This document shows positions 26,360-34,868 of a DNA stretch of 64,000 bases, piece by piece. Position 1 is the stretch's first letter; the number at the start of each line of letters is the position of its first letter. The stretch lies in the NCBI RefSeq assembly GCF_001278755.1, contig NZ_CP012601.1, forward strand, positions 2,728,001-2,792,000. The letters run 5' to 3'. Both the position numbers and the translations under genes were made by a program. The notes below the pieces were generated by a model. It saw nothing but the letters and a program-made list of their open reading frames with translations. It did no database searches and had not been told where the DNA came from. Source of the DNA: Bacillus sp. FJAT-22090 (GTDB taxonomy: Bacteria > Bacillota > Bacilli > Bacillales_A > Planococcaceae).

Positions 26360-27622
26360 ATGACAATGGAAATTAATCAACAGCTAATTCCACCTAGAAC
26401 TTTTGGTGAAAAATTAAAAAACATTGGCCCAGGAATTGTCGTTGCCGCTACAGGAGCCGGAACAGCAGATCTAATCACTTCTCTTGTACTCGGCACTCAA
26501 TTTGGTATGACATTTGTATGGGCAATTATTGTTGGATCTGTTTTAAAATACTTTCTAAATGAAGGCGTAGGAAGATGGTATTTAGCAACAGGTCAGACAA
26601 TCTTAGACGGCTGGCAACAGTTAGGTAAGTGGGCTACAGGATATTTCGGAGTCTACTCAATCATTTGGGGCTTTGTTTATGGTGCTGCTGCCGCATCCAC
26701 TTCAGGCATGGCAATGCACGCAATGTTTCCTATTATGCCAGTTTGGGCCTGGTCTATCATTCATGCAATTGTAGGATTTATTTTAATTTGGGTAGGAAAA
26801 TATCTTCTTTTTGAAAAAGTTATGACGGCTCTAATCGCTGTTATGTTTGTCACGATTATCGGTACAGCAGCTTTATTTTTGCCAAGCTTCGGTGACTTTG
26901 CATTTGGCTTCGTGCCACGAGTTCCACAAGGTTCTTTCATCCTAATGCTTGGATTGATTGGTGGTGTAGGTGGAACTATCACGATGGCTTCCTATGGATA
27001 TTGGTTACGTGAAAAAGGTTGGAACGGTAAACAGTGGATCGCAGCAATGCGTACAGATGCAAAAATTGCATATTTTCTAACTGGTTTATTTACTCTTGCA
27101 GGTCTCATTATTGGTGCACAATTTTTAGCTGGAACGGGTGTAAGTATTCGAGATGACGAAGGATTAATAAAACTTTCCGAAATGCTAGGAGCTGAGTTTG
27201 GTACACCAATGAGATGGATGTTCTTAGTGGCTTTCTGGTCCGCTGCCTATTCATCACTGCTTGGGGTATGGAATGGCGTTCCCTATCTATTTGCGGATTT
27301 CATCAAAACAATCCGAAAAAATAAACAAGAAGTATCTGTAAAAGACCCAGCATATCGCTTTTATCTATTCTGGCTTACTTTCCCACCGATGATTTTATTC
27401 TACTTTGGGAAACCAGTTGAGTTGATTATTCTTTATGGAGCACTTGGAGCTATATTCATGCCATTTTTAGCACTTTCTTTACTGCTCCTACTAAATTCAA
27501 AGACAATAGCAATAGAGTCTAGAAACAAGTTGGTACCAAATGCTGTATTAATTGGATGCTTAATAATGTTTGGTTACCTTGGATTGCAAGAGTTAGTTAA
27601 GCTATTCTCTAAATTTATGTAA
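26360..27622 (+). CDS. Nramp-related membrane transporter lacking the canonical metal motifs
   Basis: A 420-residue, ~11-helix protein of the Nramp/MntH-related group. The first helix opens IGPGIVVAATGAGTADLITS, aligning with the GPG..A..DPGN region of Nramp proteins but without DPGN. The sixth helix reads GGTITMASYGYWLREKGW, where Mn2+/Fe2+ transporters have MPHN. Loss of both metal-site motifs is known in Nramp-related proteins with altered selectivity (for example Mg2+-type NRMTs); whether this protein belongs with them is inference. AAAGGGGG precedes the ATG. It is monocistronic with a strong promoter, a possible operator and a terminator. Confidence 0.82.
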   Translation: MTMEINQQLIPPRTFGEKLKNIGPGIVVAATGAGTADLITSLVLGTQFGMTFVWAIIVGSVLKYFLNEGVGRWYLATGQTILDGWQQLGKWATGYFGVYSIIWGFVYGAAAASTSGMAMHAMFPIMPVWAWSIIHAIVGFILIWVGKYLLFEKVMTALIAVMFVTIIGTAALFLPSFGDFAFGFVPRVPQGSFILMLGLIGGVGGTITMASYGYWLREKGWNGKQWIAAMRTDAKIAYFLTGLFTLAGLIIGAQFLAGTGVSIRDDEGLIKLSEMLGAEFGTPMRWMFLVAFWSAAYSSLLGVWNGVPYLFADFIKTIRKNKQEVSVKDPAYRFYLFWLTFPPMILFYFGKPVELIILYGALGAIFMPFLALSLLLLLNSKTIAIESRNKLVPNAVLIGCLIMFGYLGLQELVKLFSKFM

Positions 27623-27625
27623 TGG

Positions 27626-27662
27626 AAAACCCGTTTATTGTGTATAAACGGGTTTTCTTTTA
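27626..27662 (+). terminator. Intrinsic terminator
   Basis: AAAACCCGTTTA and TAAACGGGTTTT enclose a short loop and are followed by CTTTTA. It closes the Nramp-related gene and probably also the convergent small gene. Confidence 0.9.
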
Positions 27663-27845
27663 TTTATGACGATTATTATTCGTTGGCTTTACTTTGTTTT
27701 CACTGTCTGCAATTGTTTCTGCCTCATCATTTATACCTCTTACATCTAAATCATCCGGACTTAAATCGTACCCGTATCCATATTCTTCGCGGTCTAATGT
27801 ATTACTCTTCTTCAGTTTATTTTTGTTTTTGTTATTGTTTGTCAT
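27660..27845 (-). CDS. Small hypothetical protein
   Basis: A 61-residue hydrophilic protein with a basic N-terminus (MTNNNKNKNKLKK), an acidic/Tyr-Gly middle (REEYGYGYDLSPDD) and a basic end. An excellent GGAGGTG ribosome site eight bases before the ATG supports expression. It appears disordered. I do not recognise the family. Its stop lies just beyond the terminator of the convergent transporter. Confidence 0.7.
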   Translation of the reverse strand: MTNNNKNKNKLKKSNTLDREEYGYGYDLSPDDLDVRGINDEAETIADSENKVKPTNNNRHK

Positions 27846-27890
27846 GAATTTTCACCTCCATGATGAATAACTTGTGCAAATGAAAGGTTT

Positions 27891-29000
27891 TTATTCCATC
27901 ACAGTGAATGTAGAACGTATTATCTGCTCATCAATCATTTGAATTACTTTTTTCACTTTTTCTTTTGGAAGCGTTGCATATTGATCCCCTATATTCACTT
28001 CGAAATAGCAAGTTTTATTCGTTTTTTTATTTACATACCCAGTTAAACCAATGCCCGTTTGTTCATATACATTTATTAAAACCTTTTCCATATCCACTTT
28101 AGGTGCCTGGAAGTAGACATGGAACATATTAGACACAGGCTCTCTTGGAATTGTAGAAATTGCTTGACATGAGTTTAAAAAAGAAGCTAACTCCTTTGCA
28201 TCTTCGTAATACTGCTCCATTTTTGGACATTTTTCTTTGAAATAATAATCCGCACTTATAATATACGGATACAAGCTTATTAAATCACCACCATGTCGTC
28301 TTTTCCAAATCTGAGATTCCTCTGTAAAGTCCTTTTCCCCAGCAAGAATAGCTCCAGCAATACCCCCGATACCTTTGTAAAAAGAAACGTACACACTATC
28401 AAAAAGACTACAAATTTCAGCAGCTGTTTTATTATAAAAAGGAAGAACCTCAAAAAGTCTTGCTCCATCTAAATGTAGCTTAATCCCTTTTTTACGACAA
28501 TAGTTAGAAATTTCTTCAAGCTTTTCGAAATCAGGTAATTGACCACCGATTTCTCGTTGTGGCAGTTCTAATAATAAGCAAGCAATATCCTGCTGCATAT
28601 TTACTACATCATCTAATTTGATTAGTCTATTTTTATCCGCTAACAAAATAGGTTCAATATGATGTAATTCCTTTAAGCCGTTTTCCTCATGAATCTCTAA
28701 ATGGCATAAAGGATGATAGGCAACTTTTTTCAATTCTTTTTTATCACACCATATACGTAATGCAATTTGTTGGGCCATTGTACCACTGGGGAAAAATACA
28801 GCCGTTTCTTTCCCTAAATAAGATGCCATCTTTTCTTGAAAATCTATAATAATCTTTCCATTCCCATAAATATCACTCTCTAAATGGTCGTCTACCTCTT
28901 GGAACGCTTCTTTTAAAACGTGTATATTTCTTTTTCCATGTCCATTTATCTGATACTGTGTTTGTCTGAATGATTCAAACAGATTATTTATTTTCGTCAT
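27891..29000 (-). CDS. Low-specificity threonine-aldolase/beta-eliminating-lyase family PLP enzyme
   Basis: A 369-residue fold-type I PLP enzyme. Visible elements: GNGKIIIDFQEKMA, the cofactor-contacting FFPSGTMAQQIALR, KGIKLHLDGARLFEV with the PLP-pairing Asp, and VSFYKGIGGIAGA with the Schiff-base Lys. It fits L-threonine aldolase-type enzymes that cleave threonine to glycine and acetaldehyde, although the family includes other beta-eliminating lyases. It is a single gene on the minus strand; no pathway neighbours narrow the substrate. Confidence 0.82.
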   Translation of the reverse strand: MTKINNLFESFRQTQYQINGHGKRNIHVLKEAFQEVDDHLESDIYGNGKIIIDFQEKMASYLGKETAVFFPSGTMAQQIALRIWCDKKELKKVAYHPLCHLEIHEENGLKELHHIEPILLADKNRLIKLDDVVNMQQDIACLLLELPQREIGGQLPDFEKLEEISNYCRKKGIKLHLDGARLFEVLPFYNKTAAEICSLFDSVYVSFYKGIGGIAGAILAGEKDFTEESQIWKRRHGGDLISLYPYIISADYYFKEKCPKMEQYYEDAKELASFLNSCQAISTIPREPVSNMFHVYFQAPKVDMEKVLINVYEQTGIGLTGYVNKKTNKTCYFEVNIGDQYATLPKEKVKKVIQMIDEQIIRSTFTVME

Positions 29001-29126
29001 TTTAAATTCCGCCTTTTTATTTTATTTATTCATACAATTCTATATAAATATATTGTAAAATTCATCAAACAATTAGTTTGTCACTAATTCTCTGTCTTGT
29101 TGCTAGTTTTATCATATAAGAAAATA

Positions 29127-29163
29127 AAGAGAGATATCACTTTTTTAAGTGATATCTCTCTTT
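29127..29163 (-). terminator. Intrinsic terminator of the glutamine-amidotransferase-like gene
   Basis: A near-perfect stem of about 16 bp (AAAGAGAGATATCACTT and complement) with a T-rich end on either strand, directly after the 29171 stop. Confidence 0.9.
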
Positions 29164-29170
29164 CAAAGGT

Positions 29171-29890
29171 TTACTTTTCGCCTTGTCGTTTTAATGCAGC
29201 TTGAATGTATGCTTCGAAAATTCTTTTTGAGGCTTCGTCCCCATCCATTGCAAATTCCTCGGGATGCCATTGAAAGCCGAATACAAAATTGTGCTTCGTG
29301 CTTTCCACGCATTCAATAATCCCATCCGTTGCTTTTGCAACTACTCGTAAATCTTTTCCTATTTCATTTACTGCTTGGTGGTGAAAAGAATTCACCTTAA
29401 ATTCCTCTACTTGCACTAATTCATATAAACGACTATCTTTTTCTACTTTTACAGTATGCGACCTATGTGTTCGCTCAGCCTTTTGTAAATGCTGAATAAC
29501 AGGCTCCTTTCGCTGCGAGTGAATCGACTGGTATAGAGTTCCTCCAGAAACTATGTTCAGCATATGTAATCCCCGACAAACTCCTATATAAGGTTTATTT
29601 AGCTCAAGCATTTTTTGTACAAGTGCATACTCCATTGCATCGAGTTTAGGTGTGATTCTACCTAGATGTACTATCGGTTCAGCATTGTAATAGGCTGGAT
29701 CTATATCTTCTCCTCCCGTAAGAAAGAGCCCATCGATTTCTTCACATAAAGCATCTGTATCCGTTTCTGGAATAAGAGGAATTAATACGGGTATACCTCC
29801 AGCTTGTGAAATCGCTTGACCATATACTGAGGGCATAAAATAATTTCCATCCTCTTTTACTTCTACCGTTATACCAATGATTGGTTTCAT
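29171..29890 (-). CDS. Gamma-glutamyl-gamma-aminobutyrate hydrolase family (class I amidotransferase, PuuD-like)
   Basis: A 239-residue peptidase C26 protein. The class I triad is visible: nucleophile in YIGVCRGLHM (Cys105) and the His-Glu pair in GFQWHPEEF. LTGGEDIDPAYY and NSFHHQAV are family blocks. Such enzymes hydrolyse gamma-glutamyl amides; PuuD acts in putrescine breakdown. No putrescine or GABA genes are adjacent, so the substrate is open. Confidence 0.88.
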   Translation of the reverse strand: MKPIIGITVEVKEDGNYFMPSVYGQAISQAGGIPVLIPLIPETDTDALCEEIDGLFLTGGEDIDPAYYNAEPIVHLGRITPKLDAMEYALVQKMLELNKPYIGVCRGLHMLNIVSGGTLYQSIHSQRKEPVIQHLQKAERTHRSHTVKVEKDSRLYELVQVEEFKVNSFHHQAVNEIGKDLRVVAKATDGIIECVESTKHNFVFGFQWHPEEFAMDGDEASKRIFEAYIQAALKRQGEK

Positions 29891-29991
29891 ATAATATTCT
29901 CCGTTCTTTCATATGTACTACATTAATTTAATATACCCCCTATTTATTTAAAAAAAACGAAATTTACCTTCCAATTATTTGCTAATTATAA

Positions 29992-30016
29992 GTTTGTTTT
30001 AGTGCTTTAAGGGAAG
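29992..30016 (+). promoter_or_regulatory. Candidate SigB promoter
   Basis: GTTTGT (29992-29997), 13-base spacer, GGGAAG (30011-30016) lies 35 bases before a stress-type dehydrogenase gene. The -35 is weaker than the -10. Confidence 0.55.
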
Positions 30017-30050
30017 AATATGATAGATAACATTTAGAAGGAGGATTCCA

Positions 30051-30932
30051 ATGACTAAGGATAAATATGAAAAAATTCATGAACAAGTCCCTGGACAAAC
30101 TCAGAAGCAACAACCTGGTGTAGAAGAAGAAATGACTCCTGCTCCTATTTTTGACGACAAAAACTATAAAGGTTCCGGTAAATTAAAAGGAAAAGTCGCG
30201 CTCGTTACAGGTGGTGATAGCGGGATTGGACGAGCAGTTTCTATAGCCTTTGCTAAAGAAGGAGCTAATGTCGCCATTGTTTATTTGGATGAAAATGAAC
30301 AAGATGACGCCGAAACAACCATAAAGCATATAGAGGAATACGGAGTAAAAGCATTGAGAATACAAACAGATTTAAGTGATGATGAGAATTGCCAAAATGT
30401 TGTAGATCAAGTGATTCAAAAATTTGGACAGATAAATATATTAGTAAACAACGCTGGAAAACAGTTTCCTACAAAAGACTTTTTAAAGATAACGCCAGAT
30501 CAATTACAAGAAACGTTTTCTACAAATATTTATGCCATGTTTTATTTAACACAGGCTGCACTCCCTCATATGACAAAGGGAGATACTATTGTCAACACCT
30601 CTTCTATCACTGCATATAATGGTTCTCCGGAACTTATTGACTATTCAGCGACAAAAGGAGCTATTACTTCCTTCACACGGTCACTTGCACTTAACTTAGT
30701 CGAGAAAGGAATCCGTGTAAATGCTGTTGCTCCAGGACCAATTTGGACGCCGCTTATTCCAGCAACTTTTGATAAAAAGAAAGTGGAAGAGCATGGGGAC
30801 AATACCCCGATAGGCAGACGAGGTCAACCAGCTGAAAACGCGCCAGCATATGTATTTTTAGCCTCCTCCGACTCCAGCTATATGACTGGACAGACCATCC
30901 ATGTAGATGGCGGTGACTTTGTCGGTTCATAA
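30051..30932 (+). CDS. SDR family oxidoreductase, general-stress-protein-39-like
   Basis: A 293-residue NAD(P)-dependent short-chain dehydrogenase with the ~45-residue N-terminal extension (PGQTQKQQPGVEEEM) typical of the YhdF/YhxC/GSP39 group. The nucleotide site is VTGGDSGIGRAV, followed by LVNNAGKQF, the catalytic serine in TSSITAYNG and the catalytic YSATKGA pair. The end IHVDGGDFVGS is also typical. AGAAGGAGG precedes the ATG. A candidate SigB promoter upstream agrees with a general-stress role. The physiological substrate is unknown for the group. Confidence 0.9.
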   Translation: MTKDKYEKIHEQVPGQTQKQQPGVEEEMTPAPIFDDKNYKGSGKLKGKVALVTGGDSGIGRAVSIAFAKEGANVAIVYLDENEQDDAETTIKHIEEYGVKALRIQTDLSDDENCQNVVDQVIQKFGQINILVNNAGKQFPTKDFLKITPDQLQETFSTNIYAMFYLTQAALPHMTKGDTIVNTSSITAYNGSPELIDYSATKGAITSFTRSLALNLVEKGIRVNAVAPGPIWTPLIPATFDKKKVEEHGDNTPIGRRGQPAENAPAYVFLASSDSSYMTGQTIHVDGGDFVGS

Positions 30933-30944
30933 GATTAAGAACAA

Positions 30945-30977
30945 AAAGAAGTCTTTTCCTATGGAAAAGACTTCTTT
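30945..30977. terminator. Convergent terminator
   Basis: AAAGAAGTCTTTTCC (30945-30959) pairs perfectly with GGAAAAGACTTCTTT (30963-30977), lying between the dehydrogenase and the aldo/keto reductase gene. Confidence 0.9.
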
Positions 30978-30987
30978 CTATTGCTTC

Positions 30988-31827
30988 CTAAAAATCAAAA
31001 TTATCAGGATCTGGTCCTACTCTATGATTTTGATTTAAACGATTAATGTGCTCCATGTCTTCTGTAGTTAATACAAAATCAAAAACGTTTGCATTTTCAA
31101 CAATTCGATGTTCCTTCGTTGACTTTGGAATTGTAACAACTCCATTTTGTAAGTCCCACCGTAAAATAACCTGTGCCACCGATTTTTCATATTTAGCCGC
31201 TATGTTTTTCAAATCATCATTGTCGAGCAATTGTCCCTGCATAAGCGGCGACCATGCTTCTAACTGAATATTTTGTTGCTCACAGAATACTTGTAAATCT
31301 TTTTGAGTCAATCGTGGATGATATTCTATTTGGTTCACCATAGGTTTGATTTCTGCGTCTGTTAATAAATCCTTCAAATGATGTATATGGAAGTTACTTA
31401 CACCGATCGCTTTAACTCGTCCATCTTTATAAAGCTTTTCTAATGCTCTCCATGCATCTTTATACTTGCCTTCCACCGGCCAATGAATAAGGTATAAATC
31501 TAAGTAATCTAAGCCTAGTTTAGTTAAGCTCTCTTCATAGGCTTCAATTGTTTTTTCATATCCTAGCTCCGAGTTCCAAACTTTCGAAGTAACAAAAAGG
31601 TCTTCTCTTGCAACACCCTCTTCTTCTATTGCTTTACGGATACCTTGTCCAACCCCGACTTCATTACCATATACAGCAGCAGTATCAATACTACGATAGC
31701 CATGAGTAATTGCAGTTTTTACTGCATTTACTAGCTCTTGTCCCTCTTCTACTTTAAATACTCCCAGTCCTAACCAAGGCATTTCCACACCGTTATTCAA
31801 AGTTGTAGTAGATTGTAAATTTTTCAT
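30988..31827 (-). CDS. Aldo/keto reductase (YvgN/YtbE-like)
   Basis: A 279-residue NADPH-dependent TIM-barrel reductase. The catalytic tetrad positions are visible in GYRSIDTAAVYGNE (Asp, Tyr), TSKVW (Lys) and LIHWP (His). Cofactor-site blocks are GVSNFHIHHL and VTIPKSTKEHRI. It resembles glyoxal/methylglyoxal reductases of Bacillus. The ATG at 31827 follows GGAGGTAATG and replaces a longer frame lacking a good site. It lies 68 bases after the MFS transporter gene on the same strand and may be cotranscribed with it. Confidence 0.9.
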   Translation of the reverse strand: MKNLQSTTTLNNGVEMPWLGLGVFKVEEGQELVNAVKTAITHGYRSIDTAAVYGNEVGVGQGIRKAIEEEGVAREDLFVTSKVWNSELGYEKTIEAYEESLTKLGLDYLDLYLIHWPVEGKYKDAWRALEKLYKDGRVKAIGVSNFHIHHLKDLLTDAEIKPMVNQIEYHPRLTQKDLQVFCEQQNIQLEAWSPLMQGQLLDNDDLKNIAAKYEKSVAQVILRWDLQNGVVTIPKSTKEHRIVENANVFDFVLTTEDMEHINRLNQNHRVGPDPDNFDF

Positions 31828-31895
31828 TGTTTCATTACCTCCGATATTTTTGTTTTCAGCCAAAGTTCATTCAAGCCCATATAAAGTTACCCTCA

Positions 31896-33095
31896 TTACA
31901 ATATGTTTAGTCGTTTTTTATCTTTTGTTTCCAACCATCGACTAACTGCAGTTAAAATTGCAGCTATTATAACCATTATTGCTCCAATCCATGCAGTATG
32001 GATTAACCCCATTGAATCTGTCACTACTCCCCCTACATACGAACCAATCGCTATCCCTGCATTAAAAGCAGCTATGTTCATTGCTGAGGCAACGTCAACA
32101 GCACTTGGTACAAAACGTTCAGCTAATATTACAACGTATACTTGGAGTCCAGGTACGTTCATAAATGCAAACAAGCCCATTAATATAATTGTTATTAATC
32201 CAGCAATTTTAAATGGTGCAGTAATAGTTAGAATTAGAAGCACGATTGCTTGTGCTACAAACATATAAAATAAAGAACCAATTGGATTTTTATTCGAGAG
32301 CTTCCCTCCAACCATATTTCCTATTGCAATTGCAATACCATATACAAGCAATATAATCGCTATTGTGCCTTGTTTAAATCCAGTTACAGCTTGTAGTAAT
32401 GGAGTTAGGTAGGTGAATACAACAAATGTTCCACCATACCCTAAGGCTGTAATAAATAATACTAATAATAAACGTCCGTTTGTTATTAGCTTAAATTGAT
32501 CTCTTATTGTTGTTACAGTACCTTGTCGTAAATCGGACGGAACAAGAACGCTATTTGCGATAAAACCAATTACACCAATGACAATGATTAGGACAAATGC
32601 AAAACGCCAGCCAAGCTGTTGACCGATAAATGTACCAAACGGAACTCCGGTTATCGTAGCAACGGTTAGTCCCGTAAACATGATGGAAATTGCACTCGCC
32701 CTACGATTTTCAGGAACCAAATCTGCGGCAATAGTTGAACCTATCGACATAAATATTCCATGTGATAACGCCGAAATTACTCGGGCAACTAATAAGACCG
32801 TAACACTTGTTGCACTTGCCGCAATACTGTTCCCTATGATAAAGACTATCATAATCCATAGCAGTAATGATTTGCGAGGAATTTTTGAAGTTAGGGATGT
32901 TAAAACTGGAGCTCCTATCATTACACCTAATGCATAAAGCGAAACAGTCAAACCTGCTGTTGTAAGTGATATATCCAAGTCTTTAGAAATAAGAGGCAAG
33001 AGTCCAACGCTAATAAACTCTGTTGTCCCTATCGCAAATGCACTAATTGCAAGTGCTAGAAGTGCAAACATACTTCTTTTTTTATCTAAACTCAT
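31896..33095 (-). CDS. MFS transporter (DHA1-type exporter)
   Basis: A 399-residue, 12-helix major-facilitator protein. It begins SMFALLALAISAFAIGTTEF and has PLISKDLDISLTTAGLTVSLYALGV (split: DISLTTAGL and VSLYALGV), the ARVISALSHGIF motif and the VTGVPFGTFIGQ-like TITGVPFGTFIGQQLGWR motif C of exporters such as AraJ/YdhL. The ATG at 33095 has AGGAAGAGAGAA upstream. It diverges from an HxlR-type regulator gene at 33287, which probably controls it, and is followed by an aldo/keto reductase: a likely efflux-plus-detoxification unit. Confidence 0.88.
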   Translation of the reverse strand: MSLDKKRSMFALLALAISAFAIGTTEFISVGLLPLISKDLDISLTTAGLTVSLYALGVMIGAPVLTSLTSKIPRKSLLLWIMIVFIIGNSIAASATSVTVLLVARVISALSHGIFMSIGSTIAADLVPENRRASAISIMFTGLTVATITGVPFGTFIGQQLGWRFAFVLIIVIGVIGFIANSVLVPSDLRQGTVTTIRDQFKLITNGRLLLVLFITALGYGGTFVVFTYLTPLLQAVTGFKQGTIAIILLVYGIAIAIGNMVGGKLSNKNPIGSLFYMFVAQAIVLLILTITAPFKIAGLITIILMGLFAFMNVPGLQVYVVILAERFVPSAVDVASAMNIAAFNAGIAIGSYVGGVVTDSMGLIHTAWIGAIMVIIAAILTAVSRWLETKDKKRLNIL

Positions 33096-33208
33096 TTCTC
33101 TCTTCCTTTCTTGAGTGTGGCTGTATGAATAAATCTCCGGAGAACAAAATATAAACATAGTGTAAATACACCAGCAGATGTTATTATGGTTCATAGAGAT
33201 TTAAAAGA

Positions 33209-33262
33209 AAAGTACGCACTTTCAAGTAATATAGACACCAAAAAGTTATATAGGTACTTTTT
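33209..33262. promoter_or_regulatory. Two AAAGT/ACTTT inverted repeats in the MFS-HxlR divergent region
   Basis: AAAGT-ACGC-ACTTT (33209-33222) and AAAAAGT...ACTTTTT (33240-33262, nine-base centre) share the same half-sites. They lie just before the HxlR-type gene, as expected for autoregulation. The inference is from symmetry only. Confidence 0.45.
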
Positions 33263-33286
33263 AGTTCCTTTAGAAAGAGGTATTGA

Positions 33287-33673
33287 ATGAAAAAAAAGAA
33301 ATATAATATATCCGTTGAAGCAACATTAGAAGTAATCGGAGGGAAGTGGAAATGTGTTATTCTCTGCCATCTTACTCATGGGAAGAAAAGGACAAGTGAA
33401 TTGAAACGTCTTATGCCTGACATTACACAGAAAATGCTAACACAGCAGTTAAGAGAACTTGAAGCCGATGGGGTAATTAATCGTATCGCTTACAATCAAG
33501 TACCACCAAAGGTAGAGTATAAATTGAGTGAGTATGGTCAAAGCCTTGGGAGTATTTTAGATGCATTATGTGCCTGGGGAGAGGTTCATATTACAAAAGT
33601 ATATGGAGATAAATTTTCTGTCTTGGAGGACAGTATATTAAATGACAAACTTAAAAACGAGATTCCAAATTAA
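33287..33673 (+). CDS. HxlR-family winged-helix regulator
   Basis: A 128-residue DNA-binding protein of the HxlR (DUF24) family. It shows VEATLEVIGGKWKCVILCHL, the recognition region RTSELKRLMPDITQKMLTQQLRELEADG (split: RTSELKRLMP and QKMLTQQLRELE) and the wing PPKVEYKLSEYG. It has a single Cys in the KCVILCHL helix region rather than the N-terminal redox Cys of YodB. It diverges from the MFS exporter and most likely represses or activates it. Its terminator is nearly identical to that of the nitroreductase further right. Confidence 0.9.
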   Translation: MKKKKYNISVEATLEVIGGKWKCVILCHLTHGKKRTSELKRLMPDITQKMLTQQLRELEADGVINRIAYNQVPPKVEYKLSEYGQSLGSILDALCAWGEVHITKVYGDKFSVLEDSILNDKLKNEIPN

Positions 33674-33696
33674 TGGAACCTCGTTTTTTATCCGAA
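33654..33696 (+). terminator. Intrinsic terminator (twin of 34869)
   Basis: The AAACGAG.TTCCA/TGGAA..TCGTTT stem is followed by six T, right at the stop of the first HxlR gene. Confidence 0.85.
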
Positions 33697-33731
33697 TTGT
33701 CCAAAGTAATAAGCCACACTGTTTAGTACTT

Positions 33732-34097
33732 TTACTTTGAATCTTGAGATTGCTTTTCAATTTCACAAATTTCAATCCATTTCTGTAATGATCCAATCAC
33801 TTCTTTAAAGGCAATACCGCTTGCAGTTAGCTCATATTCCACTTTTTTGGTTGAGGATTCGAGAAATTTTTTATTTACTAACTTTGCCTCGACTAAATCA
33901 TTTAGTCTTTCTGTAAGTAATCGATCAGAAATGCCTGGAATATTAGCGAGAATTTCGTTATAGCGTTTCGAGCCTGATAATAATGTGTAAATAATCATCC
34001 CCATCCAACGCTTGCCCATAAATTCAATCGCCTGATGATAGTTGCTACAATAGTTGCTACATATTTCTTTAGGTTTATCCAATGAAAAACCCTCCAT
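33732..34097 (-). CDS. HxlR-family regulator, YodB-like
   Basis: A 121-residue winged-helix regulator. FMGKRWMGMIIYTLLSGSKRY and ISDRLLTERLNDLVEAKLV follow YodB of B. subtilis, as does KKVEYELTASG. The Cys in ICSNYCSNYHQA that lies 14 residues before the GKRW tryptophan aligns with YodB Cys6, the thiol sensor of quinone/diamide stress. It diverges from a nitroreductase gene with two palindromes between them, the arrangement expected for a YodB-type repressor and its target. The ATG at 34097 is one of two close ATGs. Confidence 0.88.
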   Translation of the reverse strand: MEGFSLDKPKEICSNYCSNYHQAIEFMGKRWMGMIIYTLLSGSKRYNEILANIPGISDRLLTERLNDLVEAKLVNKKFLESSTKKVEYELTASGIAFKEVIGSLQKWIEICEIEKQSQDSK

Positions 34098-34148
34098 TAT
34101 TATCACTTTTACTTTATTGTATCATATAAGATTTTATAGTTGACGCAT

Positions 34149-34200
34149 AAACTTACTAATGGTAAGCTTACTTTCGAATAAACTTACTAATAGTAAGTTT
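34149..34200. promoter_or_regulatory. Tandem palindromic operators of the YodB-like regulator
   Basis: A perfect 9-3-9 palindrome with arms AAACTTACT and AGTAAGTTT lies at 34180-34200. A near-copy with arms AAACTTACT and GGTAAGCTT lies at 34149-34169. Centres are 31 bp apart, about three helical turns, and directly precede the nitroreductase ribosome site. Confidence 0.75.
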
Positions 34201-34214
34201 CAGGAGGAAACAAT

Positions 34215-34844
34215 ATGTCTACAGTTCAAGATTCAAATTTGTATACAATTATGCATGCAAGAAAATCAGTTAGAGTGTACGATCCCACTCATAAAATTCC
34301 ACAGAAAACACTTGAAGATATTATTAAAGAGGCAACAAGCGCTCCTTCTTCTAGTAACCTCCAGCCATGGAAATTCCTTGTCATTCAAGATGACAAAACA
34401 AAAGTAGAGCTTCGCGCTATAGCGAATAATCAAGAACAAGTTGAAACTTCTTCTGCTGTTATAGCAGTATTAGGGAATGCTGAAATGTACAAAAATGTAG
34501 AACAAATATATTCCCAAAATGTAGTTGAAGGTCATATGGATGAGACTACGAAGGATATAATGATCAATAGCACAAATCGATCCTATCCATATGCTTCACT
34601 TGAAGTCAGAAAAAATATAGCAACCTTTGACGCAGGTCTCATTTCCATGCAGCTAATGTTAGTCGCAAAAGAAAAAGGATATGACACCGTTACTATGGGT
34701 GGATTTGATAAAACGAAATTTGTAGAAAGATTCGATTTACCCGAGCATATTTTTCCTATTGTTCTTATTGCAATAGGTAAGGCAGCTGCACCAGCATATG
34801 GTTCATCCCGTCTACCACTAAATGAGTTTGTTCAATTTATTTAA
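34215..34844 (+). CDS. Nitroreductase family protein (YodC/MhqN-like)
   Basis: A 209-residue flavin-dependent NAD(P)H oxidoreductase. The FMN-binding start MHARKSVRVYD, the SSSNLQPWKFLVIQDD block and GGFDKTKF followed by IVLIAIGKAA are typical. B. subtilis homologues reduce quinones or nitroaromatics under YodB/MhqR control. AGGAGG precedes the ATG, and the tandem operators lie just before it. It probably detoxifies electrophiles sensed by the divergent YodB-like regulator. Confidence 0.9.
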   Translation: MSTVQDSNLYTIMHARKSVRVYDPTHKIPQKTLEDIIKEATSAPSSSNLQPWKFLVIQDDKTKVELRAIANNQEQVETSSAVIAVLGNAEMYKNVEQIYSQNVVEGHMDETTKDIMINSTNRSYPYASLEVRKNIATFDAGLISMQLMLVAKEKGYDTVTMGGFDKTKFVERFDLPEHIFPIVLIAIGKAAAPAYGSSRLPLNEFVQFI

Positions 34845-34868
34845 GAATAGCATTTATGCAACATTAAT

